The notes: generated from the sequence alone by a model not told the origin. 48,770 bases of DNA from Actinophytocola sp036402745 (GCF_036402745.1 NZ_DASWSJ010000408.1:1-48770); one strand, 5' to 3'; counted from the first letter of the stretch, positions 24,943 to 34,348 are shown. A program made the numbers and translations.

Positions 24943-25809
24943 ATGACGTGGGGAGACGGTGACGGGTTCGTCACGTGCGAGCTCGGGCACAAGCACTGGG
25001 GGCGGTACGGGGCGGCGGGCCTGCTGCCTTATCACGACGGGTACGTGCTGCTGCAGCACCGGGCCAAGGTCACCATCGGCGGCGGCACGTGGGGGGCGTT
25101 CGGCGGCGCGCGCAGACGCGGGGAGGACCCGGTGGCCGCGGCGCTGCGCGAGACCGCCGAGGAGTCCACGCTGGACGCCAGCGAGGTCACCCTGCGCGGG
25201 CTGATGCACGAGGACCACGGCGGCTGGTCCTACGACACGGTCATCGCCACGGCGCCCGCGCTGCTCGAGGTGCGGCCGGCGTCGTGGGAGAGCAAGGGCG
25301 CGGCGTGGGTGCCGGTCGACGAGGTGGCCGAGCACAACCTGTTCGAGCCGTTCGCCAAAGCGTGGCCGCGGCTGCGGCAGGCCCTGCGCCGCCCGGTGCT
25401 CGTGGTCGACGGGGCCAACGTGATGGGCTCCCGCGCGGACGGCTGGTGGCGCGACCGGGCCGGCGCCTCGGCGAGGCTGCGCGACCAGCTGGGCGCGGTC
25501 GACCGGTACACCGGGATCGCCCCCTTCGACGTGGCGATCCCGGAGAAGGTCCTGGTCGTGGAGGGCAAGGCGCGCAACATCGGCCCCGGCGACACCGACG
25601 TCCGGGTGGTCTCGGCCGAGGCCGACGGCGACGACAAGATCGTCGAGACGGCGGCCTCGATCGTGGCCGAGGGCCCGGACGTGCTGTGCCTGGTGGTCAC
25701 CGCGGACCGCGAGCTGCGCCGCCGCTGCGTGGCCGTGGGCGCCGAGGTCACCGGCCCCCGCTGGCTCCTGAACCAGATCGCCCCCAAGGCCGTCGACACC
25801 CCTGGCTGA
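24943..25809 (+). CDS. NUDIX hydrolase fused to a NYN/PIN-like nuclease domain
   Basis: About 288 residues with two domains. Residues about 10-145 are a NUDIX fold: YGAAGLLPYHDGYVLLQHRA, WGAFGGARRRGEDP, then REtAEEStL, matching GX5EX7REUXEEXGU except Thr for the late Gly. Residues about 155-285 start with PVLVVDGANVMGSRADGWWRDRAG and continue DTDVRVVSAEADGDDKIVETA and LCLVVTADRELRRRC, the acidic DGAN, DD and TAD(R/K)EL pattern of NYN/PIN-like RNases. The fusion suggests nucleotide- or RNA-end processing. The start may instead be GTG 24925. Probably unrelated to the neighbours' pathway. Confidence 0.85.
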   Translation: MTWGDGDGFVTCELGHKHWGRYGAAGLLPYHDGYVLLQHRAKVTIGGGTWGAFGGARRRGEDPVAAALRETAEESTLDASEVTLRGLMHEDHGGWSYDTVIATAPALLEVRPASWESKGAAWVPVDEVAEHNLFEPFAKAWPRLRQALRRPVLVVDGANVMGSRADGWWRDRAGASARLRDQLGAVDRYTGIAPFDVAIPEKVLVVEGKARNIGPGDTDVRVVSAEADGDDKIVETAASIVAEGPDVLCLVVTADRELRRRCVAVGAEVTGPRWLLNQIAPKAVDTPG

Positions 25810-25820
25810 CCAGGTCGTGA

Positions 25821-25850
25821 CATGCCCGTAACCCGGACGGACCGGGCATG
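25821..25850 (+). terminator. Hairpin after the NUDIX-NYN gene
   Basis: CATGCCCG (25821-25828) and CGGGCATG (25843-25850) form a perfect 8-bp stem with a 14-nt loop, 11 nt after the stop codon. No T-run follows. Likely terminator separating this gene from the NCS1 operon. Confidence 0.5.
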
Positions 25851-25881
25851 GGCGGCGCGACCGCCGCAATTGGCAGAGTGT

Positions 25882-25912
25882 CCACTGTGTGCGCCAACGG
25901 TGTACACAGTGG
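25882..25912. promoter_or_regulatory. Inverted repeat CCACTGTGT/ACACAGTGG, candidate PucR operator
   Basis: Perfect 9-bp inverted repeat (25882-25890 and 25904-25912) with a 13-nt spacer, 38 nt before the NCS1 transporter ATG. Each arm contains ACTGTGT, one base from the ACAGTGT half-sites in the pucR-aminotransferase gap. This is the best candidate operator for the transporter-hydantoinase operon. Confidence 0.6.
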
Positions 25913-25950
25913 CACTGCCCCCCACCGGCCGGTACGCCCACGATGCCGGG

Positions 25951-27486
25951 ATGGCGCAGAGCACCCTCCCGGACGGCCGGGTCGACCTCGACGACCACGC
26001 CGCGATCCGCGACAGCCGCTTCTACAACGAGGAGCTCGCCCCGGTGCCGGTCGAGCGGCGCACCTGGACGACCTACAACTACTTCGCCCTGTGGATGGGG
26101 ATGGCGCACAACATCCCCAGCTACACGCTCGCCGCCTCGCTGATCGCCCTGGGCATGGACTGGCTCCAGGCCTTCCTCACGATCACCATCGGCAACCTGA
26201 TCGTCCTGGTCCCCATGCTGCTCAACAGCCACGCGGGCACCAAGTTCGGCATCCCGTTCCCGGTGTTCTCGCGAGCGTTCTACGGGCTGCGCGGCGCCAA
26301 CCTCGCCGCCCTGCTGCGGGCGTTCGTCGCCTGCGGGTGGTTCGGCATCCAGACCTGGGTCGGCGGCGAGGCGATGTTCGTCATCGTCGGCAAGCTCACC
26401 GGGGACGGGTGGACCGGGGCGAGCACGCTGTTCGGCAAGCCGTGGACGCTGTGGCTGTGCTTCCTGGTGTTCTGGGTGGTCCAGATGCTGATCATCTGGC
26501 GCGGCATGGAGGCCGTGCGCAAGTTCGAGAACTGGACCGCGCCGCTGGTGTCGGTCGGCTTCCTGATCCTGCTCGCCTACGTCGTGATCAAGGCCGGCGG
26601 CTTCGGCCCGATCCTGTCCCAGCCGTCGAAGCTGGGCTGGGGCGCGGACTTCTGGAAGGTGTTCGCGCCGTCGCTGATGGCCATGATCGCCTTCTGGGCG
26701 ACCCTGTCGCTGAACATGCCGGACTTCACCCGATTCGGTGGTTCTCAGCGCAAGCAGCTCCGCGGCCAGATCCTCGGCCTGCCGACGACCATGTCGTTCA
26801 TCGCGATCATCGCCATCCTCACCACCTCGGGCGGGGTCGCCCTCTACGGCGAGGCGATCTGGGACCCGGCCCTGCTCGCCGCGCGGTTCTCCAGCCCCGT
26901 CGTCGTGGTGATCGCGCTGGTCGCGCTGGTGCTGGCCACCGTGTCGTGCAACCTCGCGGCCAACGTCGTGAGCCCGTCCTACGACTTCTCCAACGCCGCG
27001 CCGAAGTACCTCAACTTCCGGCTCGGCGGGCTGATCACCGGCGTGGTCGGCGTGGTGATCATGCCGTGGAACCTGATCTCCGACCCCAACATCTACATCT
27101 TCGCCTGGCTGCAGTTCTACGGCGGCGTGCTCGCCGCGGTGGCCGGCGTGCTGGTGGCCGGCTACTGGTTCCAGTACCGCACCGAGCTCGACCTGGAGGA
27201 CCTCTACGCCGAGCGCGGCCGGTACTGGTACAGCGGCGGCTGGAACTGGAAGGCCCTGATCGCGACGGTGGTGGGCGCCCTGGTCGCGGTCGGCGGCGCG
27301 TACTCCAACCCGGGCGCGGGCCCGTTCCCGCGGGACGGCCTGATCCCGTTCCTGCGGGACTTCTACGACTACAGCTGGGTGGCCGGTCTGGTGGTCGCAT
27401 TCGCGGTTTACTGGGCGCTGTCGCTCGTGCGACCGACCACGGCGAGCGCCCCCGCTCGCCTACCGGAGGGAGAGGTCAGTGTCTGA
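25951..27486 (+). CDS. NCS1-family nucleobase/hydantoin/allantoin transporter
   Basis: A 511-residue polytopic membrane protein of the nucleobase-cation-symport-1 family with about 12 transmembrane segments. Family features: N-terminal RRTWTTYNYFALWMGMAHNIPSYTLAASLIALGM, GTKFGIPFPVFSRAFYGLRGANLAALLRAFVACGWFGIQTWVGG, LNMPDFTRF, and NLAANVVSPSYDFSNAAPKYLNFR. Likely imports uracil, allantoin, hydantoin or a related ring. First gene of the rightward operon; its stop overlaps the ureidopropionase start by 8 nt. The candidate operator lies upstream. Confidence 0.94.
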   Translation: MAQSTLPDGRVDLDDHAAIRDSRFYNEELAPVPVERRTWTTYNYFALWMGMAHNIPSYTLAASLIALGMDWLQAFLTITIGNLIVLVPMLLNSHAGTKFGIPFPVFSRAFYGLRGANLAALLRAFVACGWFGIQTWVGGEAMFVIVGKLTGDGWTGASTLFGKPWTLWLCFLVFWVVQMLIIWRGMEAVRKFENWTAPLVSVGFLILLAYVVIKAGGFGPILSQPSKLGWGADFWKVFAPSLMAMIAFWATLSLNMPDFTRFGGSQRKQLRGQILGLPTTMSFIAIIAILTTSGGVALYGEAIWDPALLAARFSSPVVVVIALVALVLATVSCNLAANVVSPSYDFSNAAPKYLNFRLGGLITGVVGVVIMPWNLISDPNIYIFAWLQFYGGVLAAVAGVLVAGYWFQYRTELDLEDLYAERGRYWYSGGWNWKALIATVVGALVAVGGAYSNPGAGPFPRDGLIPFLRDFYDYSWVAGLVVAFAVYWALSLVRPTTASAPARLPEGEVSV

Positions 27487-28321
27487 GATCGTCAGGGCTG
27501 GGCTGGTCCAGCAGCGCTGGACCGGGGACAAGGAGTCGATGATCGCCAACGCGGTCTCGGCCATCGGCACCGCGGCCTCGCAGGGCGCCCAGGTGGTGTG
27601 CCTGCAGGAGCTGTTCTACGGCCCGTACTTCTGCCAGGTGCAGGACGCCGACTACTACTCCTACACCGAGCAGATCCCCGACGGCCCCACCACGCAGCTG
27701 ATGTGCGAGCTCGCCGACCAGCACAACATGGTGCTCATCGTGCCGATGTACGAGCAGGAGCAGCCGGGCGTCTACTACAACACCGCGGCCGTGATCGACG
27801 CCGACGGCACCTACCTCGGCAAGCACCGCAAGAACCACATCCCGCAGGTCAAGGGCTTCTGGGAGAAGTTCTACTTCCGGCCCGGCAACCTGGGCTACCC
27901 GGTGTTCGACACCGCGGTCGGCAAGATCGGCGTCTACATCTGCTACGAGCGCCACTTCCCGGAGGGCTGGCGCGCGCTGGGCCTGGGTGGGGCGCGGATC
28001 GTGTTCAACCCGTCGGCCACCAGCCGCGGGCTGTCGGAGTACCTGTGGCGGCTCGAGCAGCCGGCCGCGGCCGTGGCCAACGAGTACTACGTCGCCACGA
28101 TCAACCGGGTCGGCGTGGAGCCGCTGGGCGACAACGACTTCTACGGCCAGTCCTACTTCGCCGACCCGCGCGGGCAGCTCGTCGGCGACGCCGCGTCGGA
28201 CAGCGACGAGGAGGTCCTCGTGCGCGACCTGGACATGGGCCTGCTGACCGAGGTCCGAGACCTGTGGGCGTTCTACCGCGACCGCCGGCCGGACAGCTAC
28301 GACTCCCTCACCAGCGCCTGA
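27479..28321 (+). CDS. Nitrilase-superfamily beta-ureidopropionase / N-carbamoyl amidohydrolase
   Basis: 280 residues. Nitrilase-fold triad: Glu in CLQELFYGPYFCQ, Lys in GKHRKNHIPQV, Cys in YICYERHFPEG. Close in pattern to N-carbamoyl-beta-alanine amidohydrolase and N-carbamoylputrescine amidase. In this operon it would remove the carbamoyl group from N-carbamoyl-beta-amino acids made by the hydantoinase, releasing ammonia and CO2. GTG 27479 has GGAGGGA 8-14 nt upstream, inside the transporter gene, so it is translationally coupled. Cytosolic. Confidence 0.93.
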   Translation: MSEIVRAGLVQQRWTGDKESMIANAVSAIGTAASQGAQVVCLQELFYGPYFCQVQDADYYSYTEQIPDGPTTQLMCELADQHNMVLIVPMYEQEQPGVYYNTAAVIDADGTYLGKHRKNHIPQVKGFWEKFYFRPGNLGYPVFDTAVGKIGVYICYERHFPEGWRALGLGGARIVFNPSATSRGLSEYLWRLEQPAAAVANEYYVATINRVGVEPLGDNDFYGQSYFADPRGQLVGDAASDSDEEVLVRDLDMGLLTEVRDLWAFYRDRRPDSYDSLTSA

Positions 28322-28346
28322 CACTCCGCACACGAAGAAGGCAGGA

Positions 28347-29732
28347 ATGCGCACTCTCATTCGCAACGGGACGGTCGTCAACGCCGGCGGCGCCCTGCGG
28401 GCCGACGTGCTCGTCGACGGCGAGACGATCGCCGCGGTGACCGCGCCGGGCGTGTTCGACACGGCCGAGAACATCATCGAGGCGGACGGCAGGTACGTGC
28501 TGCCCGGCGGCATCGACGCGCACACGCACATGGAGATGCCCTTCGGCGGCACGTTCTCCGCCGACACGTTCGCCACCGGCACCACGGCGGCCGCGTGGGG
28601 CGGCACCACGACGATCATCGACTTCGCGGTGCAGGCCAAGGGCACGTCGCTGCTGGCCACGCTGGACAAGTGGCACGAGAAGGCCGACTCGCACTGCGCG
28701 GTCGACTACGGGTTCCACATGATCGTCTCCGACGTCAACGACCAGTCGTTGAAGGAGATGGAGTCCTGCATCGCGGCCGGGGTCAACAGCTTCAAGATGT
28801 TCATGGCCTACCCGGGCGTGTTCTACGCGACCGACGGCGAGATCCTGCGCGCGATGCAGAAGGCCACCGACACCGGCTCGATGATCATGATGCACGCCGA
28901 GAACGGCATCGCGATCGACGAGCTGGTGGCCCAGGCCGTCGCGGCCGGCCGCACCGACCCGGTCGAGCACGGCATCACCCGGCCGCCGGAGCTGGAGGGC
29001 GAGGCCACCTCGCGGGCCATCCAGCTGGCCAAGGTGACCGGCGCGCCGCTCTACGTCGTGCACCTGTCCGCCCGGCAGGCGCTGGAGGCGGTGGCGGCCG
29101 CGCGCGACACCGGGCAGAACGTGTTCGCGGAGACGTGCCCGCAGTACCTCTACCTGTCCATCGAGGACCTGGCGAAGCCGGACTTCGAGGGCGCGAAGTA
29201 CGTGGCGTCGCCGCCGCTGCGGCCCAAGGACCACCAGGCGGACCTGTGGCGGGGCCTGCGGACCAACGACCTGTCCGTGGTGTCCACCGACCACTGCCCC
29301 TTCTGTTTCGTGGACCAGAAGCAGCTGGGCCGCGGCGACTTCGCCAAGATCCCCAACGGGATGCCGGGCGTGGAGCACCGGATGGACCTGCTGCACCAGG
29401 GGGTCGTCGCCGGGGAGATCACGCTGGCCCGGTGGGTGGAGGTCTGCTCGACCACGCCGGCCCGGATGTTCGGCCTCTACCCGCGCAAGGGCGTCCTCGC
29501 GCCGGGTGCGGACGCGGACATCGTGGTGTACGACCCGGCCGCGCGGCAGACGCTGTCCGTCGAGACGCACCACATGAACGTGGACTACTCGGCCTACGAG
29601 GGCATGTCGATCACCGGCAAGGTCGAGACCGTGCTGTCCCGCGGCTCGGTGGTGATCGCCGACGGCGCGTTCCACGGTGCCGAGGGGCACGGCCGGTTCC
29701 TGTCCCGCGAGCTGTCGCAGTACCTCGTCTGA
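28347..29732 (+). CDS. hydA: Dihydropyrimidinase / D-hydantoinase
   Basis: 461 residues of the cyclic amidohydrolase family. Metal ligands: LPGGIDAHTHMEMPFGG (HxH), the carboxylated Lys in VNSFKMFMAYPG, His in MMHAENG and HLSA, and Asp in STDHCPF. It opens dihydrouracil, dihydrothymine or 5-substituted hydantoins to N-carbamoyl products used by the preceding gene's enzyme. A GAAGGCAGGA ribosome site precedes ATG 28347; the gap to the amidohydrolase is 25 nt. True substrate (pyrimidine or hydantoin) is not decided by sequence alone. Confidence 0.95.
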   Translation: MRTLIRNGTVVNAGGALRADVLVDGETIAAVTAPGVFDTAENIIEADGRYVLPGGIDAHTHMEMPFGGTFSADTFATGTTAAAWGGTTTIIDFAVQAKGTSLLATLDKWHEKADSHCAVDYGFHMIVSDVNDQSLKEMESCIAAGVNSFKMFMAYPGVFYATDGEILRAMQKATDTGSMIMMHAENGIAIDELVAQAVAAGRTDPVEHGITRPPELEGEATSRAIQLAKVTGAPLYVVHLSARQALEAVAAARDTGQNVFAETCPQYLYLSIEDLAKPDFEGAKYVASPPLRPKDHQADLWRGLRTNDLSVVSTDHCPFCFVDQKQLGRGDFAKIPNGMPGVEHRMDLLHQGVVAGEITLARWVEVCSTTPARMFGLYPRKGVLAPGADADIVVYDPAARQTLSVETHHMNVDYSAYEGMSITGKVETVLSRGSVVIADGAFHGAEGHGRFLSRELSQYLV

Positions 29733-29748
29733 CCTGGGAGGGTCCACA

Positions 29749-30747
29749 ATGGACTTCGGTGTCGTGCTGCAGACGGATCCGCCCGCGAGCGAGGTCGTCC
29801 GGCTGATGAAGGCGGCCGAGGGGCTCGGGTTCTCCTACGGCTGGACGTTCGACTCGGCCGTGCTGTGGCAGGAGCCGTTCGTCATCTACTCGCAGATCCT
29901 GGCGAACACGTCGTCGCTGATCGTCGGGCCGATGGTCACCAACCCGTCCACCCGGGACTGGTCGGTCACCGCGTCGCTGTTCGCCACGCTGAACGACATG
30001 TTCGGCAACCGCACGGTGTGCGGGATCGGGCGCGGCGACTCGGCACGCCGGGTGATCGGTCAGCAGCCCGCTTCTTTGTCGGTGCTCCGTGATTCCATGC
30101 ACGTGATCCGGGAACTGGCCGAGGGACGGGAGGCTGAGCTGCATGGGGCACCGGTGCGTATTCCGTGGGTGCGCGACGGGCGGCTGGAGATCTGGATGGC
30201 CGCCTACGGGCCGAAGGCACTCAAGCTGGTCGGCGAGCACGCCGACGGGTTCATCCTGCAGACGGCCGATCCCGCGATTACCAAGTGGACCATAGAGTCG
30301 GTCCGCGCGGCCGCCCGCGACGCCGGGCGCGACCCGGGCGGCATCACCATGTGCGTCGCCGCGCCGGCCTACGTCGGTGACGACCTGCCGCACCAGCGCA
30401 ATCAGCTGCGCTGGTTCGGCGGCATGGTCGGCAACCACGTGGCCGACCTCGTGTCGCGCTACGGCGAGTCCGGCCCGGTGCCGCACGAGCTCACCGACTA
30501 CATCCGCGACCGCGAGGGCTACGACTACGCCCACCACGGCAAGGCGGGCAACCCGTCCACGGACTTCGTGCCGGACTCGATCGTCGACCGGTTCTGCCTG
30601 GTCGGCCCCGCGGCCGCGCACGTCGACCGGCTCACCGAGCTGGCCGACCTAGGCGTCGACCAGTTCGCCATCTACCTCATGCACGACGCGAAGGAGCAGA
30701 CCCTGGCCGCCTACGGCAACGAGATCATCCCCAAACTCACCGCCTGA
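29749..30747 (+). CDS. LLM-class F420-dependent oxidoreductase, TIGR03842-like
   Basis: 332 residues, luciferase-like fold: MDFGVVLQTDPPASEVVRLMKAAEGLGFSYGWTFDS, LANTSSLIVGPMVTNPSTRDWSVTASLFATLNDMFGNRTVCGIGRGDSARR, and WMAAYGPKALKLVGEHADGFILQ. GGGAGG lies 7 nt before ATG 29749, 16 nt after hydA. This subfamily typically sits next to hydantoinase genes in F420-making actinobacteria. Its reaction is not known to me. Because the operon has no dihydropyrimidine dehydrogenase, ring reduction of the pyrimidine by this protein is an attractive but untested idea; RutA, which opens the uracil ring, is also an LLM-fold enzyme. Confidence 0.88.
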   Translation: MDFGVVLQTDPPASEVVRLMKAAEGLGFSYGWTFDSAVLWQEPFVIYSQILANTSSLIVGPMVTNPSTRDWSVTASLFATLNDMFGNRTVCGIGRGDSARRVIGQQPASLSVLRDSMHVIRELAEGREAELHGAPVRIPWVRDGRLEIWMAAYGPKALKLVGEHADGFILQTADPAITKWTIESVRAAARDAGRDPGGITMCVAAPAYVGDDLPHQRNQLRWFGGMVGNHVADLVSRYGESGPVPHELTDYIRDREGYDYAHHGKAGNPSTDFVPDSIVDRFCLVGPAAAHVDRLTELADLGVDQFAIYLMHDAKEQTLAAYGNEIIPKLTA

Positions 30748-30894
30748 CACGCACCGCCTGACCGGGCCGCGCCTCGGCTTCGTCCGCCCAGGCGCGAGAC
30801 GCAGATCGACGGGCTCGCGGTGCTGTGGGCGGCACGCCGCCGACCCGCGCCGCACTGCGCGCCGACCGCTGAGCTGACCTGGGTCCGGCCGAAC

Positions 30895-30951
30895 GCAACG
30901 AAGCGTTGCGGCCGGATCCATCGACGCAACGAAGGCGCGTTGCGCGCAACG
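30895..30951. repeat. Cluster of GCAACG/CGTTGC motifs upstream of ornithine aminotransferase
   Basis: Five copies of one hexamer in 57 nt: GCAACG at 30895, 30926 and 30946, CGTTGC at 30904 and 30938. They form GCAACG-AAG-CGTTGC (30895-30909) and the perfect palindrome CGTTGCGCGCAACG (30938-30951), and the pair is repeated about 31 nt apart. Lies 44 nt before the aminotransferase start. Possible operator pair. The rest of the 247-nt gap (30748-30994) shows only weak dyads. Confidence 0.5.
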
Positions 30952-30994
30952 GTCTGCGGATGAAACCGCCGCCCTCGGGCCTTAACCTGTTCAT

Positions 30995-32197
<1,203 letters not shown>

Positions 32198-32322
32198 CAA
32201 CCCGCCTCCGCCGCCGAGGACAACCCGACCACACGCCCGGAGCTGTCGGTGCCAGCGCCGCCACCAGCGACTAAGGCCTGTCTCGTAGATCATCGGGTGA
32301 AGTCCTGCGCCGACCACCGGAA

Positions 32323-32418
32323 CCTCAGGGGACCGTGACGGCACCCAGCCACCACCCACCCCGATACCCGCACCATTCGCCGGAACGCAACGCACACTTT
32401 AAATCCCGGGGAGGCGGA
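32323..32418. repeat. About 95-nt dispersed element, copy 2 (paired with 1644-1738)
   Basis: Second copy of the element at 1644-1738, ending one base before the stop codon of the ABC-F gene (minus strand). Outer 30 nt match copy 1 at 27 of 30 positions and the inner CGGGGAGGCGGA is identical. The 3'-to-3' gap with ornithine aminotransferase (32198-32418) also holds AAGGCCTGTCTCGTAGATC (from about 32273), which has the look of an insertion-sequence end, but no transposase or matching inverted end was found. Confidence 0.6.
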
Positions 32419-34044
32419 CTAGTGGGCGCGCTGGACCCGCCCCTCGTCCCACACCGGACCATCCACTTCGGACACCACACCGTCCGAGCGGAACACCAGG
32501 AACCGGTCGAACGAGCGGGCGAACCACCGGTCGTGGGTGACCGCGAGGACCGTGCCGGTGAACTCCTCCAGCGCGTCCTGCAACGCCTCCGCCGACGTGA
32601 GGTCGAGGTTGTCCGTCGGCTCGTCGAGCAGCAGCAGCGTGGCGCCGGACAGCTCCAGCAGCAGGATCTGGAACCGCGCCTGCTGCCCGCCGGACAACGT
32701 CTCGAACCGCTGCTCGCGCGCCGGCGCCAGGCCGTACCGGGACAGCGCCGCCGACGCGGTGCCCTGGTCCATGCCCCGCCGGTCGCCGTCGCCGTGCCAC
32801 AGGATGTCCGTCAAGGTCCGGCCGACCCACTCCGGATGCTGGTGGGTCTGCGCGAACAGCCCCGGCACCACCCGGGCGCCCAGCCGCGCCGACCCCTCGT
32901 GGGCGACGTCGTCGCCGGCGAGCAGCCGCAGGAAATGGCTCTTGCCCGAGCCGTTCGAGCCCAGCACGCACACCCGGTCGGCGAAGAACACCTCCAGGTC
33001 GAACGGCTTCATCAGGCCCGTCAGCTCCAGCCCGGCGCAGGTGACGGCCCGCAGGCCGGTCCGCCCGCCGCGCAGCCGCGGCCGCACCGGCGGCTCCCGC
33101 GGCGGCAGCGGTGGCGCCCCGGCCTCCTCGAACTTGCGCAGCCGGGTCTGCGCCGCCCTGTACCGCGAGGTCAGCGCGTCGCTGTTCATGGCCGCCTGCT
33201 GGAGGTTGCGCACCAGCTCACGCAGCTTCTCGTGCTCCTCGTCCCAGCGCCGGCGCAGCTCGGCCATCCGCTCCCACCGGGCCAGCCGCGCCGGGTGCCA
33301 CGTGCCGAACCCGCCGCCGTGCACCCACGTCGTCCCGCCCTCCAGCGCCACGACCTGGGTGGCCGCGGACGCGAGCAGCTCCCGGTCGTGGCTGACGAGC
33401 AGCACCGCCTTGCCGCACTCGGCCAGCCGGCCCTCGAGCCAGCGCTTGCCCGGCACGTCGAGGTAGTTGTCCGGCTCGTCGAGCAGCAGCACCTGCTCCG
33501 CGCCGGACAGCAGCGCCTCGAGCACGAGCCGCTTCTGCTCGCCGCCGGACAGCGTGCGCACCTCGCGGAACCGCGCCCGGTCGAACGGCACGCCGAGCGC
33601 GGCCACGGTGACGGTGTCCCAGAGGACCTCGATCTGGTAGCCGCCGGCCTCGCCCCACGCGTGCAGCGCGTCGGCGTAGCGCAGCTGGGTCGGCTCGTCG
33701 TCGGTCTCCATGAGCGCCAGCTCGACGGTGTCGAGCGCCTCGGCCGCGGCCCGCACGGCCAGCGGCGCGACGGCGAGCAGCAGGTCGCGCACGGTCCGGT
33801 CGTCCCGCACCGAGCCGATGAACTGCGGCATCACCCCGAGTCCACCGTGGACGGTGACGCCGCCCGCGCGCGGGGTGAGCTCGCCGGACAGGATCCGCAG
33901 CAGCGTCGTCTTGCCCGCGCCGTTCGCGCCGACGAGCGCCACGACCTGACCGGTGCTCACCCGGAACGACACGTCATCGAAGAGTTGACGGCCGTCGTCG
34001 AGCCGGTGAGCCAGCCCGTTCGCCTCGAGAAATCCCGCGCCCAT
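32419..34044 (-). CDS. ABC-F family ATP-binding protein
   Basis: 541 residues with two ATP-binding domains and no membrane segment, the ABC-F layout (ribosome-associated translation or antibiotic-protection factors). Domain 1: Walker A GANGAGKT, signature LSGGEQKR, Walker B LLLDEPDNYLD. Domain 2: GSNGSGKS, LSGGQQAR, LLLDEPTDNLD. Between them a charged helical linker (RWERMAELRRRWDEEHEKLRELVRNLQQAAMNSDAL...YRAAQTRLRKFEEAG). Closest in style to actinobacterial Ettlike/OleB-like proteins. A hairpin (GCATCA at 34060-34065, TGATGC at 34073-34078) lies in the leader and could tune translation. ATG 34044 is the start; the ribosome site is weak. Confidence 0.93.
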   Translation of the reverse strand: MGAGFLEANGLAHRLDDGRQLFDDVSFRVSTGQVVALVGANGAGKTTLLRILSGELTPRAGGVTVHGGLGVMPQFIGSVRDDRTVRDLLLAVAPLAVRAAAEALDTVELALMETDDEPTQLRYADALHAWGEAGGYQIEVLWDTVTVAALGVPFDRARFREVRTLSGGEQKRLVLEALLSGAEQVLLLDEPDNYLDVPGKRWLEGRLAECGKAVLLVSHDRELLASAATQVVALEGGTTWVHGGGFGTWHPARLARWERMAELRRRWDEEHEKLRELVRNLQQAAMNSDALTSRYRAAQTRLRKFEEAGAPPLPPREPPVRPRLRGGRTGLRAVTCAGLELTGLMKPFDLEVFFADRVCVLGSNGSGKSHFLRLLAGDDVAHEGSARLGARVVPGLFAQTHQHPEWVGRTLTDILWHGDGDRRGMDQGTASAALSRYGLAPAREQRFETLSGGQQARFQILLLELSGATLLLLDEPTDNLDLTSAEALQDALEEFTGTVLAVTHDRWFARSFDRFLVFRSDGVVSEVDGPVWDEGRVQRAH

Positions 34045-34183
34045 TTCGCAAATCGTCCGGCATCACTCCGTTTGATGCGAACGGTTTTCTGTTTCGTGGT
34101 AAGGGGGAGGCCTTGCCGCGCTGCGGAGGCGAGGAGGTACGCTCCGTAGCCTGCGAGGGCTGCTGCGACGGGAAGGGATTGGG

Positions 34184-34348
34184 TTGACCGACACTCCGAT
34201 CTACGACCAGATCCGCCAGGAGCTCGAGGCCGGCGCCGGCCGAGCCGAGCCGTTCACCGCACGACGATCACGGTCCGCCGACGAGTCCAGCGAGTCGGTT
34301 TCGGTGTGGTCGCTGGTGAACCAGCACCGCGCGGGCAAACGCCGCTGA
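34184..34348 (+). CDS. Small hypothetical protein (54 residues)
   Basis: TTG 34184 opens a 55-codon frame ending TGA at 34348, with GGAAGGGA 5-6 nt upstream. Codon third positions are mostly G or C. The peptide starts MTDTPIYDQIRQELEAGAG, is Ser/Arg/Glu-rich in the middle and ends basic (HRAGKRR). It lies 42 nt before the RibD-like reductase gene on the same strand, so a two-gene unit is likely. No function recognised; homologues upstream of the same reductase would confirm it. Confidence 0.6.
   Translation: MTDTPIYDQIRQELEAGAGRAEPFTARRSRSADESSESVSVWSLVNQHRAGKRR

Noticed and set aside
28308..29747. Long minus-strand frame opposite the hydantoinase gene
   Set aside because: His/Val/Arg-rich antisense composition; the plus strand has a complete metal-site pattern and a good ribosome site.
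32273..32295. Complete insertion sequence
   Set aside because: Only a short IS-end-like string is present; no transposase gene, opposite inverted repeat or target-site duplication.
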